A stretch of DNA of 27,001 bases from Hydromicrobium sp964415365 (GCA_964415365.1 CAYPYW010000028.1:1-27001), one strand, 5' to 3'. Shown: positions 15,243 to 24,082, numbered from the stretch's first letter. Notes: a model not told the origin generated them from the sequence alone. A program made the numbers and translations.

Positions 15243-17114
15243 ATGAATGAAGATTTGGAAATGATAGGAGAAAAATACGGCAGTGAAAATTATGAAAAAA
15301 TAATCAAATTAGAAAATAACTATCTTTTTAAGTTTATTGCAAAATTTGTTAGGCTTTTAAATCCTAAGTCAATCTTTGTCTGTGATGATTCTGAAAGCGA
15401 TTTTAATTATATAAAGAATAAAACTATAAGTGATGGTGAAGAGAAAAAACTTTCAATAAAAGGACATACGGTTCATTTCGACAGTTATTATGATCAGGGG
15501 AGGGATAAGGAACATACAAGATTGCTGGTTCCGAAAGGATTCTATATAGACCCCAATCTGGAAACGATGGATAAGGAAACAGGGGTTAAGGAGATTTTGG
15601 GACTTCTAGAAAACATAATGAAGGAAAGGGAATTATATATACTTTTTTTCTGTTTGGGACCTGTTAACTCAATTTTCTCAATTCCTGCTGTTCAATTAAC
15701 AGATTCAAGCTACGTAGCACATTCTGAAATTATTCTTTACAGGCCTGGATATAAAGAATTTAGAAGGCATGGTAATTATAAGAATTTTTTCCAGTTTGTA
15801 CATTCGGCTGGAGAAATTAAAAATGGGGTAAGTGTAAATATTGATAAAAGAAGAATATACATGGATACGGAAGAGGATATTGTATATTCCGTGAATACTC
15901 AATATGGGGGTAATACCATTGGGCAGAAGAAACTTGCAATGCGTCTTGGAATAAATAGAGCCTCAAAGGAAAATTGGCTGACGGAACATATGTTTATTTC
16001 CGGCGTACATGGCCCTGGGGGTAGAGTAACATACTTTACCGGTGCTTTTCCGTCGATGTGTGGAAAGACTTCTACGGCAATGACTCCTGGTGAAACAATA
16101 ATAGGAGATGATATTGTTTATATTAAAAAAATCAATGATAAGGCATATGCGGTTAATGTGGAAATAGGTATTTTTGGAATAATAGAAGACATTAACCCTG
16201 ATGGTGATCCTTTTATATGGAAAGTTCTAAATGAGCCAAATGAGATTATATTTTCAAATGTGCTGGCAACAGAGGATGGATATGTTTATTGGGTAGGAAA
16301 ACCTGGGAAAGTACCTGATAAAGGAATAAATCATTCGGGTGAGTGGTACCTGGGCAAGAAAGATTCTAAAGAGAATATTATACCACCTTCTCATAAGAAT
16401 GCGAGATTTACGGTTAATCTTAAAAATTTGGATAATCTTGATGCAAATTATGATAATCCTGAGGGTGTTGAGATTAAAGGCATAATATATGGAGGGAGAG
16501 ATTCGGATACATTGGTGCCTGTACTGGAGGCTTATAATTGGAATCATGGAATTATAAGTATGGGTGCTTCTTTGGAATCTGAGACAACTGCAGCTACTCT
16601 TGGTAAAACAGGTGTAAGAACCTTCAATCCTATGTCAAATATGGATTTTCTTTCAATTCCAGTGGGAAAATATATAGATAATAACCTTAAATTTGGAGAG
16701 TCAATGGAAAATCCACCCAAGATATTTGGTGTTAATTATTTTTTGAAAGACAGCAATGGTGATTATTTAAATGAAAAGGCTGATAAGAGAATCTGGCTTA
16801 AGTGGATGGAACTCCGTGTTTATGAGGATGTAAAAGCAATTAATATTGGTACAGGTTTTATTCCAGAGTATAAAGACCTCAAAATACTGTTTAAAGATGT
16901 TCTGGGAAGGGATTACAGTCAGGAAGAATATACAGAACAATTTACTTTGAGGATTCCAGAAAACATCTCAAAAATAGATAGGATTGTAAAAATTTATACC
17001 GATTTAGGTTCCGGGGTCCCGGATATATTATTTAAGGTCCTTAAAGAACAGAAAATGAGACTGGAGGGCTTGAAGAATAAAAAGGGAGAATACATTTCTC
17101 CACTTGCATTTTAG
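15243..17114 (+). CDS. pckG: Phosphoenolpyruvate carboxykinase, GTP-dependent
   Basis: This enzyme interconverts oxaloacetate + GTP and PEP + CO2 + GDP; in anaerobes it can run in either direction. At 623 residues it matches the GTP-type family length. The P-loop reads FPSMCGKTSTAM, with the hyper-reactive cysteine typical of GTP-PEPCKs at Cys273 and the nucleotide-binding lysine at Lys275. It is followed by the GDDIVYIK metal loop. NTQYGGNTIGQKKLAMR and WLTEHMFI provide the substrate and lid regions. ATP-type PEPCK is excluded by length and by the Cys in the P-loop. AGGAGGAAG precedes the ATG and it has its own promoter. It is a single gene, convergent with the DUF1015 gene 44 bases downstream. 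Confidence 0.94.
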   Translation: MNEDLEMIGEKYGSENYEKIIKLENNYLFKFIAKFVRLLNPKSIFVCDDSESDFNYIKNKTISDGEEKKLSIKGHTVHFDSYYDQGRDKEHTRLLVPKGFYIDPNLETMDKETGVKEILGLLENIMKERELYILFFCLGPVNSIFSIPAVQLTDSSYVAHSEIILYRPGYKEFRRHGNYKNFFQFVHSAGEIKNGVSVNIDKRRIYMDTEEDIVYSVNTQYGGNTIGQKKLAMRLGINRASKENWLTEHMFISGVHGPGGRVTYFTGAFPSMCGKTSTAMTPGETIIGDDIVYIKKINDKAYAVNVEIGIFGIIEDINPDGDPFIWKVLNEPNEIIFSNVLATEDGYVYWVGKPGKVPDKGINHSGEWYLGKKDSKENIIPPSHKNARFTVNLKNLDNLDANYDNPEGVEIKGIIYGGRDSDTLVPVLEAYNWNHGIISMGASLESETTAATLGKTGVRTFNPMSNMDFLSIPVGKYIDNNLKFGESMENPPKIFGVNYFLKDSNGDYLNEKADKRIWLKWMELRVYEDVKAINIGTGFIPEYKDLKILFKDVLGRDYSQEEYTEQFTLRIPENISKIDRIVKIYTDLGSGVPDILFKVLKEQKMRLEGLKNKKGEYISPLAF

Positions 17115-17131
17115 ATCCTTTTTTAGGCTTG

Positions 17132-17148
17132 ACATGATTCTGGCATGT
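17132..17148. terminator. Weak hairpin between convergent genes
   Basis: ACATG (17132-17136) pairs with CATGT (17144-17148) around a seven-base loop, and GTTTTGTT follows. The stem is only five base pairs, so this is a weak candidate for ending the pckG transcript. No better hairpin is visible in the 44-base gap. Confidence 0.25.
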
Positions 17149-17158
17149 GTTTTGTTAA

Positions 17159-18466
17159 TTACTGGCCAAACCCATACATGATCAAGCCACTGCAGGGTTT
17201 GGGGTAAAAATAGGTAGATTTCTCCGGCATTAGGTATCCAGAGGTGCAAATTTTTTCCAGTTCTTTTATGGTAGGTGGATTTAGCAGTACCCCGATATCA
17301 AATCTTTTATGATCAATATTTTCTATTACAGTATCAATGGAATGGGTATAACTGATCTTTTCAATCTTGTACAGGTCAGAAATTTTTTGCAGCAGAAATT
17401 CATGTAATATGTTTACATCCGTCTTTAAATATTCTTTATTGGCTGGTTTGGCATAGGGGCGGGAATCAATAGAAGATGGTTTCAGAGTTAAAAAATATAA
17501 TTTCTTATTCTCACCATACAGAAAAAAACTACTAAGACCTCTGGATTTTGACTTTGAAAGCCTTTTATTAAGATAAGAAGTGGGTTGTAAAGTATCTGCT
17601 TCAATGTCAAAAAAATCGTTTAATTTACCCGCCATTTTTTCCAGGCCGGGATAATTTTTAAATCTTACAGTTCTGTAAGTTGGGAATATAGTAAGGTCGT
17701 TCTGACTGCTTTCAACATATAATGTGAGAATGAAATCTTCAGGATGACCGGTCCCGGATGGATTCCGTTCTTTTTTGCTGTTGGACTTGTTATGTTTATC
17801 CTTATAAGCCAGAGAGGTCTCATAGCGATGATGACCATCAGCTATTAATAATTTCTTATCTTTCATAATACTTATGATTTCATCTAGTTTATCTATATCT
17901 GTAATTTTCCATAACTTAAAACCAAGGGTAGGGTCATATCCTGCTGGTGTACTGATAAAAGGATCTTTCCGTAAAGTGTCCTCCAGGATATTTAATATTT
18001 TATTCTGGCTGTCGTTATAAAGTGTATATACCAGACCAAAGTTTGCCCGGCACTCTGATAGCAGGTTCAGCCTGTCCTCTTTGACTTTAAATGAAGTTTG
18101 TTCATGAGGTATAATTTGGAATTCAGAATAAGGCTCTAACCTTGTAAGCCCAATGAAGCCCATGATTTTTCTAAGTTCATTATTTAGATGGAAACTTTCT
18201 TCAATAATATAAAAACATCTATCGGTATCAAATTTCAGGATATTTTTATTTATCCAGTCAGTTAGTATTTTTTTTGCTCTTCTATACCTTTCACTGGTAT
18301 TACCTTTGGGGAGTGTTAAGTTAATGATATTGTAGGTATGAGCATCATAAAGTTTTTTCCTTAGTGATGTGGGAATTACATCATAAGGAGGGGAGATTAC
18401 ATCGGAAATATTTCCGATTTTATTCTCATTATAAATAAGCCCGTTGAAGGGCAAGATATCTACCAT
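17159..18466 (-). CDS. DUF1015 family protein
   Basis: This 435-residue protein contains the family hallmarks: ISPPYDVI near the N-terminus (about residues 24-31) and LLIADGHHRYETSLAYKD in the middle, whose His-His-Arg-Tyr-Glu core is probably catalytic or metal-binding. NLTLPKG and an IPHEQT segment are also typical. Homologues occur across bacteria and archaea; I know of no firmly established reaction, so I assign none. AAGGA lies about ten bases upstream of the ATG, supporting this start. A good promoter (TTGAAA, 17 bases, TATAAT) reads into it from 18563. It is the only gene on the minus strand between the carbon and hydrogenase regions. Confidence 0.9.
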   Translation of the reverse strand: MVDILPFNGLIYNENKIGNISDVISPPYDVIPTSLRKKLYDAHTYNIINLTLPKGNTSERYRRAKKILTDWINKNILKFDTDRCFYIIEESFHLNNELRKIMGFIGLTRLEPYSEFQIIPHEQTSFKVKEDRLNLLSECRANFGLVYTLYNDSQNKILNILEDTLRKDPFISTPAGYDPTLGFKLWKITDIDKLDEIISIMKDKKLLIADGHHRYETSLAYKDKHNKSNSKKERNPSGTGHPEDFILTLYVESSQNDLTIFPTYRTVRFKNYPGLEKMAGKLNDFFDIEADTLQPTSYLNKRLSKSKSRGLSSFFLYGENKKLYFLTLKPSSIDSRPYAKPANKEYLKTDVNILHEFLLQKISDLYKIEKISYTHSIDTVIENIDHKRFDIGVLLNPPTIKELEKICTSGYLMPEKSTYFYPKPCSGLIMYGFGQ

Positions 18467-18534
18467 TTATGCCAGTCCTTCATAGCAATATCCCGTTTAA
18501 AGTTTTACCAGAATTAATATAAAATTGATTTGAG

Positions 18535-18563
18535 ATTATAGCAACATCGATTTTAATTTTCAA
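18535..18563 (-). promoter_or_regulatory. Promoter of the DUF1015 gene
   Basis: Read on the minus strand, TTGAAA (18563-18558) and TATAAT (18540-18535) are spaced by 17 bases, an 11/12 match to consensus. Transcription would begin near 18528, about 60 bases before the ATG. It is back to back with the hypB promoter at 18589, so the two could share a regulator. Confidence 0.65.
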
Positions 18564-18588
18564 ATAAAATATTTGAGACGTGATTAAA

Positions 18589-18619
18589 TTGACATTGGGT
18601 TAAATTAAGGTAATATAAT
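18589..18619 (+). promoter_or_regulatory. Promoter of hypB
   Basis: A perfect -35 box TTGACA lies at 18589-18594. Downstream are two overlapping -10 candidates: TAATAT at 18611-18616 (spacing 16) and TATAAT at 18614-18619 (spacing 19). The start would be around 18623-18626, leaving a leader of about 55 bases that carries the hairpin at 18661-18677. Confidence 0.65.
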
Positions 18620-18660
18620 GTAGATTTTTGTTAATTTTTTTTTAGGGAATTCTTTCTATC

Positions 18661-18677
18661 TACATTGGAGCAATGTA
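18661..18677 (+). promoter_or_regulatory. Hairpin enclosing the hypB ribosome-binding site
   Basis: TACATTG (18661-18667) and CAATGTA (18671-18677) form a perfect seven-base stem around the loop GAG. The only Shine-Dalgarno candidate for hypB, GGAG at 18667-18670, lies in this loop and its closing base, and the ATG follows three bases after the stem. The RNA could modulate HypB translation; as DNA the same palindrome could be an operator. Confidence 0.5.
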
Positions 18678-18679
18678 AA

Positions 18680-19339
18680 ATGAAAATAGAAGTTATCGAA
18701 AATGTATTAAAGTATAATAAAGATCAAGCAGATGAAAATAGAAAATTATTTGGTGAAAGTAATATTTTGGTCTTAAATTTGCTCTCATCACCTGGAGCAG
18801 GGAAGACTTCATTGATTATTGAGACTATAAAAAGACTGAAAGGAAAGAAAGATATTGGGGTGATTGAGGGAGATATTTCCTCAACCTATGATGCTGAGAA
18901 GATAGGAAAATTTACTGATAATGTAATTCAAATAAATACAGGAGGTTCTTGTCATTTGAACGCCACTATGATAGCGCAGGCAGTCAGTAAATTAAAAGTC
19001 AGTGGTCTTGACTTAATAATAATTGAAAATGTAGGTAACTTAATATGCCCAACAGGATTTGATCTTGGAGAAGATTATAAGATTGTAGTTTCTTCGGTAA
19101 GTGAAGGAGATGACAAGCCGGTAAAGTACCCACCTGTATTTGTTAAAAGTAATTTGGTTTTACTCAATAAAATGGATTTGATGCAAGTAAGTGATTTCAA
19201 CCAGGGTTTTTTTGAAAAAAAAGTAAGAGAGCTTAATCCTGACTATGAAATCATAAAACTATCCTGTAAGACTGGAATTGGTCTGGAGAAATGGGCGGAT
19301 TGGGTACTGGATCACAGTAAAATCCGTAGAAATCAATAA
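18680..19339 (+). CDS. hypB: Hydrogenase nickel incorporation GTPase HypB
   Basis: HypB is the GTP-hydrolysing chaperone that, with HypA, delivers nickel to the large subunit of [NiFe] hydrogenases. The 219 residues from ATG 18680 hold the P-loop SSPGAGKT (Lys42), the switch region VIEGDISSTYDAEK, and the metal-binding pair Cys91-His92 (GGSCHLNA) found in the GTPase domains of HypB proteins. NKMDL is the guanine-specificity motif. The His-rich nickel-storage N-terminus of some HypBs is absent. I chose ATG over the upstream TTG 18665 because the family begins MKIEV-like and GGAG lies nine bases before the ATG. No hypA, hypC, hypD, hypE or hypF is in the window. It has its own promoter and stands 151 bases before the hydrogenase cluster. 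Confidence 0.95.
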   Translation: MKIEVIENVLKYNKDQADENRKLFGESNILVLNLLSSPGAGKTSLIIETIKRLKGKKDIGVIEGDISSTYDAEKIGKFTDNVIQINTGGSCHLNATMIAQAVSKLKVSGLDLIIIENVGNLICPTGFDLGEDYKIVVSSVSEGDDKPVKYPPVFVKSNLVLLNKMDLMQVSDFNQGFFEKKVRELNPDYEIIKLSCKTGIGLEKWADWVLDHSKIRRNQ

Positions 19340-19397
19340 ATGGTTAATTTACTTGTTAAGTATTAACAAATTAGAGAAAATTCCCCTGCAGACTTTA

Positions 19398-19426
19398 TTG
19401 ACATTGATAAAGGTAAATGATATTTT
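19398..19426 (+). promoter_or_regulatory. Promoter of the first hydrogenase cluster
   Basis: TTGACA at 19398-19403 and TATTTT at 19421-19426 are separated by 17 bases, and TG at 19418-19419 creates an extended -10. The leader to the beta-subunit ATG would be about 57 bases. It allows the structural genes to be controlled separately from hypB. Confidence 0.55.
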
Positions 19427-19490
19427 AATTCACGCATTACAAGCCTAATACTACGAAAGTAATTTTACAGCAATAACGGGAAGGAGATTT

Positions 19491-20522
19491 ATGCTTTATA
19501 AAGTTATGGACAAGAGTATTTATAAGGATTTTATAAAAGCTCTTATTTCTGATTATGAATTTATAGGGCCAACGAAGAAAGATAAGTCAGTGCATGACTT
19601 TGTTCCGATTAAGAATATCTCAGAACTGGATACTAATTACATGAGAACAACTATTCCTCCGGCAAAAAAAATATTATTCTCTCCCGATGAACAATTGGTT
19701 GCTTATGAATTAGGAGATAAAATTAATGTAAGATCGGTGGTTGAGAGCAGTAAAAAAATTCTTTTTGGAATTAATGCATGGGATATAAATGGCATGAACT
19801 TTTTAGATAGATTTTTTACTACGGATTTTATTGATGAGAATTATGTTGCAAAAAGAGAAAAATTACTAGTTATTGGCATGGATAGTGAGCCGGCTGAAAC
19901 AAATTTTTCCCCAAGCATGGGAGCTGAATATGCTAAAGATGGTTTCGATATCTATCTTACTGAACTTAAAGATAGGTATTTTGTAAGAATTGCTACTCCC
20001 AGAGGAGATGAAGTTGTTGAGAACTATACAAAAACCCGAGACGCATCGGATGAGGATTTCAAAGAATATGGTAGATATATGGATGATTATCGCATGAAAT
20101 TTAAGTTGGATGTTAATATTAAAAGCTTTTATGACGATTTTGAATCAATTTACAATGATGAAGAATTCTGGAAGAGAATTGCAAAAGATTGTTACAGTTG
20201 TGGATCATGCAATCTGGTATGTCCTACCTGTTTTTGCTTCAATGTGAAGGATGATATAGAACTTAATCTGAAAAGCGGTAAGAAAATAAGAGAATGGGAT
20301 TCCTGCATGATACCTGAATATGGATTAGTGGCCGGCGGTCATAATTTCAGGCCTAATAAGGAAAGCAGGTTGAAGCAGAGGTATAGGTGTAAACTTAAAA
20401 CATTCGTCGATAAATTTGGTAAATATGCCTGTGTTGGCTGCGGAAGATGTATAGAAACGTGTCTGGCTAAAATTAATATTGCTGAAGATATTAATTCGGT
20501 TAAAAAAGAGGTGAGCATATAA
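19491..20522 (+). CDS. [NiFe] hydrogenase beta subunit, 4Fe-4S electron-transfer protein (sulfhydrogenase beta-like)
   Basis: This 343-residue cytoplasmic iron-sulfur protein relays electrons between the delta subunit and the flavin subunit gamma. Two ferredoxin-type clusters are visible in the C-terminal third: Cys234, 237, 240 and 244 (CYSCGSCNLVC), and Cys314, 317, 320 and 324 (CVGCGRCIETC). In sulfhydrogenase beta subunits the N-terminal region carries no cluster, as here, and the family was linked to sulfite-reductase-like AsrA proteins. A strong site, GGAAGGAG, precedes the ATG. It is first in the order beta-gamma-delta-alpha, identical to Pyrococcus sulfhydrogenase I, and its stop abuts the gamma ATG. 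Confidence 0.88.
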   Translation: MLYKVMDKSIYKDFIKALISDYEFIGPTKKDKSVHDFVPIKNISELDTNYMRTTIPPAKKILFSPDEQLVAYELGDKINVRSVVESSKKILFGINAWDINGMNFLDRFFTTDFIDENYVAKREKLLVIGMDSEPAETNFSPSMGAEYAKDGFDIYLTELKDRYFVRIATPRGDEVVENYTKTRDASDEDFKEYGRYMDDYRMKFKLDVNIKSFYDDFESIYNDEEFWKRIAKDCYSCGSCNLVCPTCFCFNVKDDIELNLKSGKKIREWDSCMIPEYGLVAGGHNFRPNKESRLKQRYRCKLKTFVDKFGKYACVGCGRCIETCLAKINIAEDINSVKKEVSI

Positions 20523-21383
20523 ATGGTGTTTGAAACACAAGCAAGGAAAAACAAAAATAATATATATGTTCCTGATATTGCCAGGATAACCCGTGTAGAG
20601 TATCTAAGTCCTACGGAAAAAGTATTTAAAATAGTATTTGATGATGAAGAAAAGCGAAACAGTTTTAGTTTTAAACCTGGCCAATTTGTTGAATTAACTT
20701 TGTTTGGATTAGGAGAAGCACCTTTTTCTATTGTGTCTAATCCAGCTAATAGAGATTTCTTCAAGCTTTGTGTGAGGAATGTTGGTAGTATTTCTGGTGC
20801 TCTTCATAGAACGGTAGAAGGTACAAGAATTGGAATAAGAGGTCCATTCGGAAATGGATATTTCCCTTATCAGAAGATGAAAAATCATAATGTTCTTTTA
20901 ATTGCCGGCGGGTTAGGAATTGCACCATTAATGTCACTGATAAGATATATTTTGCATTATAGAGAAGATTATAAAGAGATAATGGTAATATATGGTGCGG
21001 TTAATCCAGAAAGTATCTTATTTAAGAACGAAATTCAATATTGGAGCAATCGTGGAGATATTTCATTATGCCTTTCGGTAGATAACCCGGATAATAAGTG
21101 GACTGGAGAAATTGGAGTTTGTACAAAATTAATACCAAGGGTAGATTTTCCGCCAAAAGATACATATATTGCAGTGTGCGGGCCACCTATTATGTATAAA
21201 TATGTAATTTTTGAGCTGGAGAAAAAAAAGTTTAACCCTGAAAATATTTACCTCTCACTTGAAAGAAGAATGGAATGTGGAGTAGGCAAATGCAACCATT
21301 GTCATATAGGCGATAAGCAGGTATGTGTAGACGGACCAGTGTTTAATCTATGGGAAATAAGGAACTTAAAGGAGGCTTTGTAA
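20523..21383 (+). CDS. [NiFe] hydrogenase gamma subunit, FAD/NAD(P)H-binding oxidoreductase
   Basis: This 286-residue subunit exchanges electrons with NAD(P)(H) (NADPH in characterised group 3b enzymes). The FAD domain (about 10-110) has FKPGQFVEL and APFSIVSNP. The pyridine-nucleotide domain has LIAGGLGIAPLMSLI and AVCGPPIMYK. The C-terminus carries a [2Fe-2S] site, Cys252, Cys257, Cys260 and Cys268, in the spacing known from dihydroorotate dehydrogenase electron-transfer subunits and sulfhydrogenase gamma. The ATG follows the beta stop directly, and its stop overlaps the delta start (TAATG). NADH versus NADPH preference cannot be read reliably from the sequence. A PyrK identity is ruled out by the hydrogenase neighbours. 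Confidence 0.92.
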   Translation: MVFETQARKNKNNIYVPDIARITRVEYLSPTEKVFKIVFDDEEKRNSFSFKPGQFVELTLFGLGEAPFSIVSNPANRDFFKLCVRNVGSISGALHRTVEGTRIGIRGPFGNGYFPYQKMKNHNVLLIAGGLGIAPLMSLIRYILHYREDYKEIMVIYGAVNPESILFKNEIQYWSNRGDISLCLSVDNPDNKWTGEIGVCTKLIPRVDFPPKDTYIAVCGPPIMYKYVIFELEKKKFNPENIYLSLERRMECGVGKCNHCHIGDKQVCVDGPVFNLWEIRNLKEAL

Positions 21384-22144
21384 TGAACAGGCCAAAAGTT
21401 GGCATATTTGGATTTACCGGCTGCGGTGGGTGCCAGCTGGAGATACTGAATCTTGAAGATCAGCTATTGGATTTAGTAAAAGCTGTTGAAATTGTCCATT
21501 TTACGGAAGCTGTTACAGAGCACAGTGATAATTATGAAATCGCTCTGGTAGAAGGTTCTATATCTACCGGACACGATATTGAAAGAATAAAGAAAATCGG
21601 GGATATCGCTAAAATAATAGTAGCAGTGGGAGCATGTGCGGTAACAGGTGGGTTGAATTGTCTAAAAAATTTATATGGTCTGGAAAAAGCCAAAGAGCTG
21701 GTATACGGAGATAAAAAAGATTGGATAGATTCGGTTGAAGTGAAGCCTGTTGATGAATATGTGAAAGTTGATTACTATGCCAGGGGCTGTCCTCCGAATA
21801 GATTCGAAATAGCGGACATAGTAAGATCCCTTATCATAGGAAGGAAACCCGAGATACCCAATTATCCTGTTTGCGTAGAATGCAAGAAGAATGGAAATAC
21901 CTGCGTGTATGAGCTGGGGATAACCTGTATGGGTCCGATATCAAGAGCCGGTTGTAATTCCAGATGCCCTAATAGTGTCTCGGGATGCGAAGCCTGCAGG
22001 GGAGTGATTGATGATCCAAACGTAAATGCCCAGAAAGATTTACTGGCAAAATATGGATTGACTGTTGAAGATATAATGGAAGGATTTAATCTGTATAATG
22101 CCTGCAAAGGGAAAACTATAGAAGCAAATAAAAATAATGAATAA
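21383..22144 (+). CDS. [NiFe] hydrogenase delta (small) subunit
   Basis: This small subunit carries the proximal iron-sulfur cluster next to the active site and two further clusters. The 253 residues from ATG 21383 include all four proximal-cluster ligands: Cys14 and Cys17 (TGCGGC), Cys85 (GACAVTGG) and Cys136 (RGCPPN). The C-terminal third has many cysteines (CVECKKN, CMGP, GCNSRCP, GCEACRG) for the medial and distal clusters. I chose ATG 21383 because AAAGGAGG ends eight bases upstream and the family begins close to KVGIFGFTGC; the ATG at 21350 would lie inside the gamma gene. There is no twin-arginine signal, so the enzyme stays in the cytoplasm. The alpha gene follows 18 bases later. Confidence 0.92.
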   Translation: MNRPKVGIFGFTGCGGCQLEILNLEDQLLDLVKAVEIVHFTEAVTEHSDNYEIALVEGSISTGHDIERIKKIGDIAKIIVAVGACAVTGGLNCLKNLYGLEKAKELVYGDKKDWIDSVEVKPVDEYVKVDYYARGCPPNRFEIADIVRSLIIGRKPEIPNYPVCVECKKNGNTCVYELGITCMGPISRAGCNSRCPNSVSGCEACRGVIDDPNVNAQKDLLAKYGLTVEDIMEGFNLYNACKGKTIEANKNNE

Positions 22145-22162
22145 TTCTGGAGGTTTATTATA

Positions 22163-23467
22163 ATGGCAGAAAATTTAAAAATAGAGGTTTCACCGGTATC
22201 AAGAGTAGAAGGTCACGGTGATTTGGTTATAAATATAAAGGATAAAAAGATCGAAGAGTTAGTATTTAGAATACCGGAATCGCCAAGATTTTTTGAAGCA
22301 ATGATGGTAGGGAGAAAATATAATGAACCCTCGCATATAGCTGCAAGGATTTGCGGAATTTGCTCGGTTGCGCATACTTGTGCATCCCTTAAGGCAACTG
22401 AGAAAGCTATGGGTATAAAGCTACCCCGGCAAACAATTAACTTGAGAAAGCTTGTTTATCATCATGAAAATGTCCAGAGTAACGTGCTCCATGTTTATTT
22501 TCTGGCTGCACCTGATTTTTTTGGTGTCGGCAGTGTGTTCCCACTGGTAGAAACGCATCCTGAAGTGGTCAATATTGCTTTAAGAACCAAAAAGATGGCT
22601 AACGATATGGTCAGAATTATAGGAGGTAGAGCGGTCCATCCCATGAGAGTTGTGGTAGGTGGATTTACCAAACTTCCTACAGAGGGAGAAATGATAAAGA
22701 TGAGGGAAATGCTGGAGGCAAGTTATCCGGACTTTGAAAAATCTCTTGAAGTTCTAAAAACTCTTGATATTCCTGATTTTGAAAGGGAAACAGAGTATAT
22801 TTCTATAAGTGACACGACCGATTATGCTCTGTATGATGGCAATATTAAATCGACTGACGGCTGGGAAATTGATGACCAGGATTACCTAGATAAAATAAAT
22901 GAGAAAGTAGTTCAGTATTCAACAGCCAAGCATTGCTGGACAAGCAGGGATGCATTTATGGTTGGTGCACTGGCAAGATTTAATAATAATTATGAAAAAC
23001 TTACTGATAATGCAAAAAAGTATGCTGATGAGCTGGGACTCAAAGCTCCCTGTTATAACACATTTATGAATAATATTGCTCAATTTGTTGAAATTGTTCA
23101 TGGTGTCGATGACAGTATAAGATTGATTGATGAAATCCTGGAAAAGGGTCTTAACGAAGATGAAGCGATGGTGATGGATATTAAACCCCGGGCAGGCAGA
23201 GGTGTAGGAGTTGTAGAAGCTCCGAGAGGTATGCTTATTCATGATTATACCTATGACGACAGGGGCAGAGTGGAGAAGGCTAACATGATAATTCCTACCG
23301 GAATGAATTACGCGAATATAGAAAAAGATATGCACGCGTTGGTACCTGCTATAATTGATAAGAGTGAGAATGAAATTAGGTTAGTCTGTGAGATGTTAAT
23401 AAGAGCTTATGATCCCTGCATATCATGTTCTACTCATTTCCTGAATATAAGACTGGTAAATAAGTAA
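22163..23467 (+). CDS. [NiFe] hydrogenase alpha (large, catalytic) subunit
   Basis: This is the catalytic subunit that binds the NiFe(CN)2CO centre. It has 434 residues, the short form typical of group 3 enzymes. The four Cys ligands are present: Cys64 and Cys67 (RICGICSVAHT) and Cys419 and Cys422 (DPCISCSTH). The N-terminus has SRVEGHGD, the usual L0 motif. Maturation normally removes the tail after the His of the last motif; here this would cut after His425 and release nine residues (FLNIRLVNK). GGAGG lies ahead of the ATG. With the beta, gamma and delta genes it makes a complete bidirectional cytoplasmic hydrogenase, best matched to group 3b, which can produce or consume H2 and in some species reduce sulfur. 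Confidence 0.94.
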   Translation: MAENLKIEVSPVSRVEGHGDLVINIKDKKIEELVFRIPESPRFFEAMMVGRKYNEPSHIAARICGICSVAHTCASLKATEKAMGIKLPRQTINLRKLVYHHENVQSNVLHVYFLAAPDFFGVGSVFPLVETHPEVVNIALRTKKMANDMVRIIGGRAVHPMRVVVGGFTKLPTEGEMIKMREMLEASYPDFEKSLEVLKTLDIPDFERETEYISISDTTDYALYDGNIKSTDGWEIDDQDYLDKINEKVVQYSTAKHCWTSRDAFMVGALARFNNNYEKLTDNAKKYADELGLKAPCYNTFMNNIAQFVEIVHGVDDSIRLIDEILEKGLNEDEAMVMDIKPRAGRGVGVVEAPRGMLIHDYTYDDRGRVEKANMIIPTGMNYANIEKDMHALVPAIIDKSENEIRLVCEMLIRAYDPCISCSTHFLNIRLVNK

Positions 23468-23496
23468 AGTATGTTATTTTTTAAATAGTATAAAGG

Positions 23497-24000
23497 ATGG
23501 TTTTTATCAGCAAAGATGGTTCAAATAAAAGCGGATACACCAAAAAAGATGTTAAAATAATTGGTTTCGGCAACAAATACAGGTCTGATGACGGGATAGG
23601 CATAAGGATTGTTGAAGAATTAGAAAAATTGGATATTTTTAAAGATATAGAGGTTATTGATGGCGGAACTTCGGGGACTGATTTAATATTTTTAATAAAG
23701 GGCTGCAGTAAAATAATAATTATAGATGCAGTAGATGCGGGACAGAGTGTGGGGGAAGTAGTCAGCATAAAGGTCAGTGATGTCGAAGAATTCATAAGGA
23801 GAGATTATAAAAGTCTGTCATTGCATGATTTAAATCTTGCGGATGTATTCAAACTGACAAGGGCTCTAAAGATAAACGCCGATATATCAATAATTGGTGT
23901 TAAACCAAAGAAAATGGATTTAGGAGATGGATTGTCTCCAGAAATAGAAGGAAAGATCCCCGAAATAATTTCGCTTGTGAGAAAGGAAGCCGGTGTATAA
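23497..24000 (+). CDS. [NiFe] hydrogenase maturation protease (HycI/HyaD family)
   Basis: This nickel-dependent endopeptidase cleaves the C-terminal tail of the large subunit after metal insertion. The 167 residues hold the family signature GFGNKYRSDDGIG (Asp31/Asp32), IIIIDAVDAG with the second metal-binding Asp, and the SLHDLNL segment with the His ligand. It follows alpha by 29 bases. About 17 residues precede the conserved VKIIGFGN start, and the ATG at 23497 has AAAGG directly against it, so initiation looks weak; no better in-frame start is present. It is the only such protease in the window and may serve both alpha subunits encoded here. Confidence 0.9.
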   Translation: MVFISKDGSNKSGYTKKDVKIIGFGNKYRSDDGIGIRIVEELEKLDIFKDIEVIDGGTSGTDLIFLIKGCSKIIIIDAVDAGQSVGEVVSIKVSDVEEFIRRDYKSLSLHDLNLADVFKLTRALKINADISIIGVKPKKMDLGDGLSPEIEGKIPEIISLVRKEAGV

Positions 24001-24051
24001 CTGATAGAAGATTAGCGGCGTACGATGTCACATTTTATAATGCCTGCAGTA

Positions 24052-24082
24052 TTGTAACAGATAAAGCATATTGTGCTATAAT
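24052..24082 (+). promoter_or_regulatory. Extended -10 promoter of the 90-residue protein gene
   Basis: TGCTATAAT at 24074-24082 is a perfect extended -10 element. A weaker -35 (TTGTAA, 24052-24057) lies 19 bases upstream of the hexamer, which extended -10 promoters tolerate. Transcription would begin near 24089, giving a leader of about 54 bases. Confidence 0.6.

Noticed and set aside
22919..23335. 138-codon open frame antisense to the first hydrogenase alpha gene
   Set aside because: Fully inside a conserved catalytic subunit gene; composition is that of reversed coding sequence.
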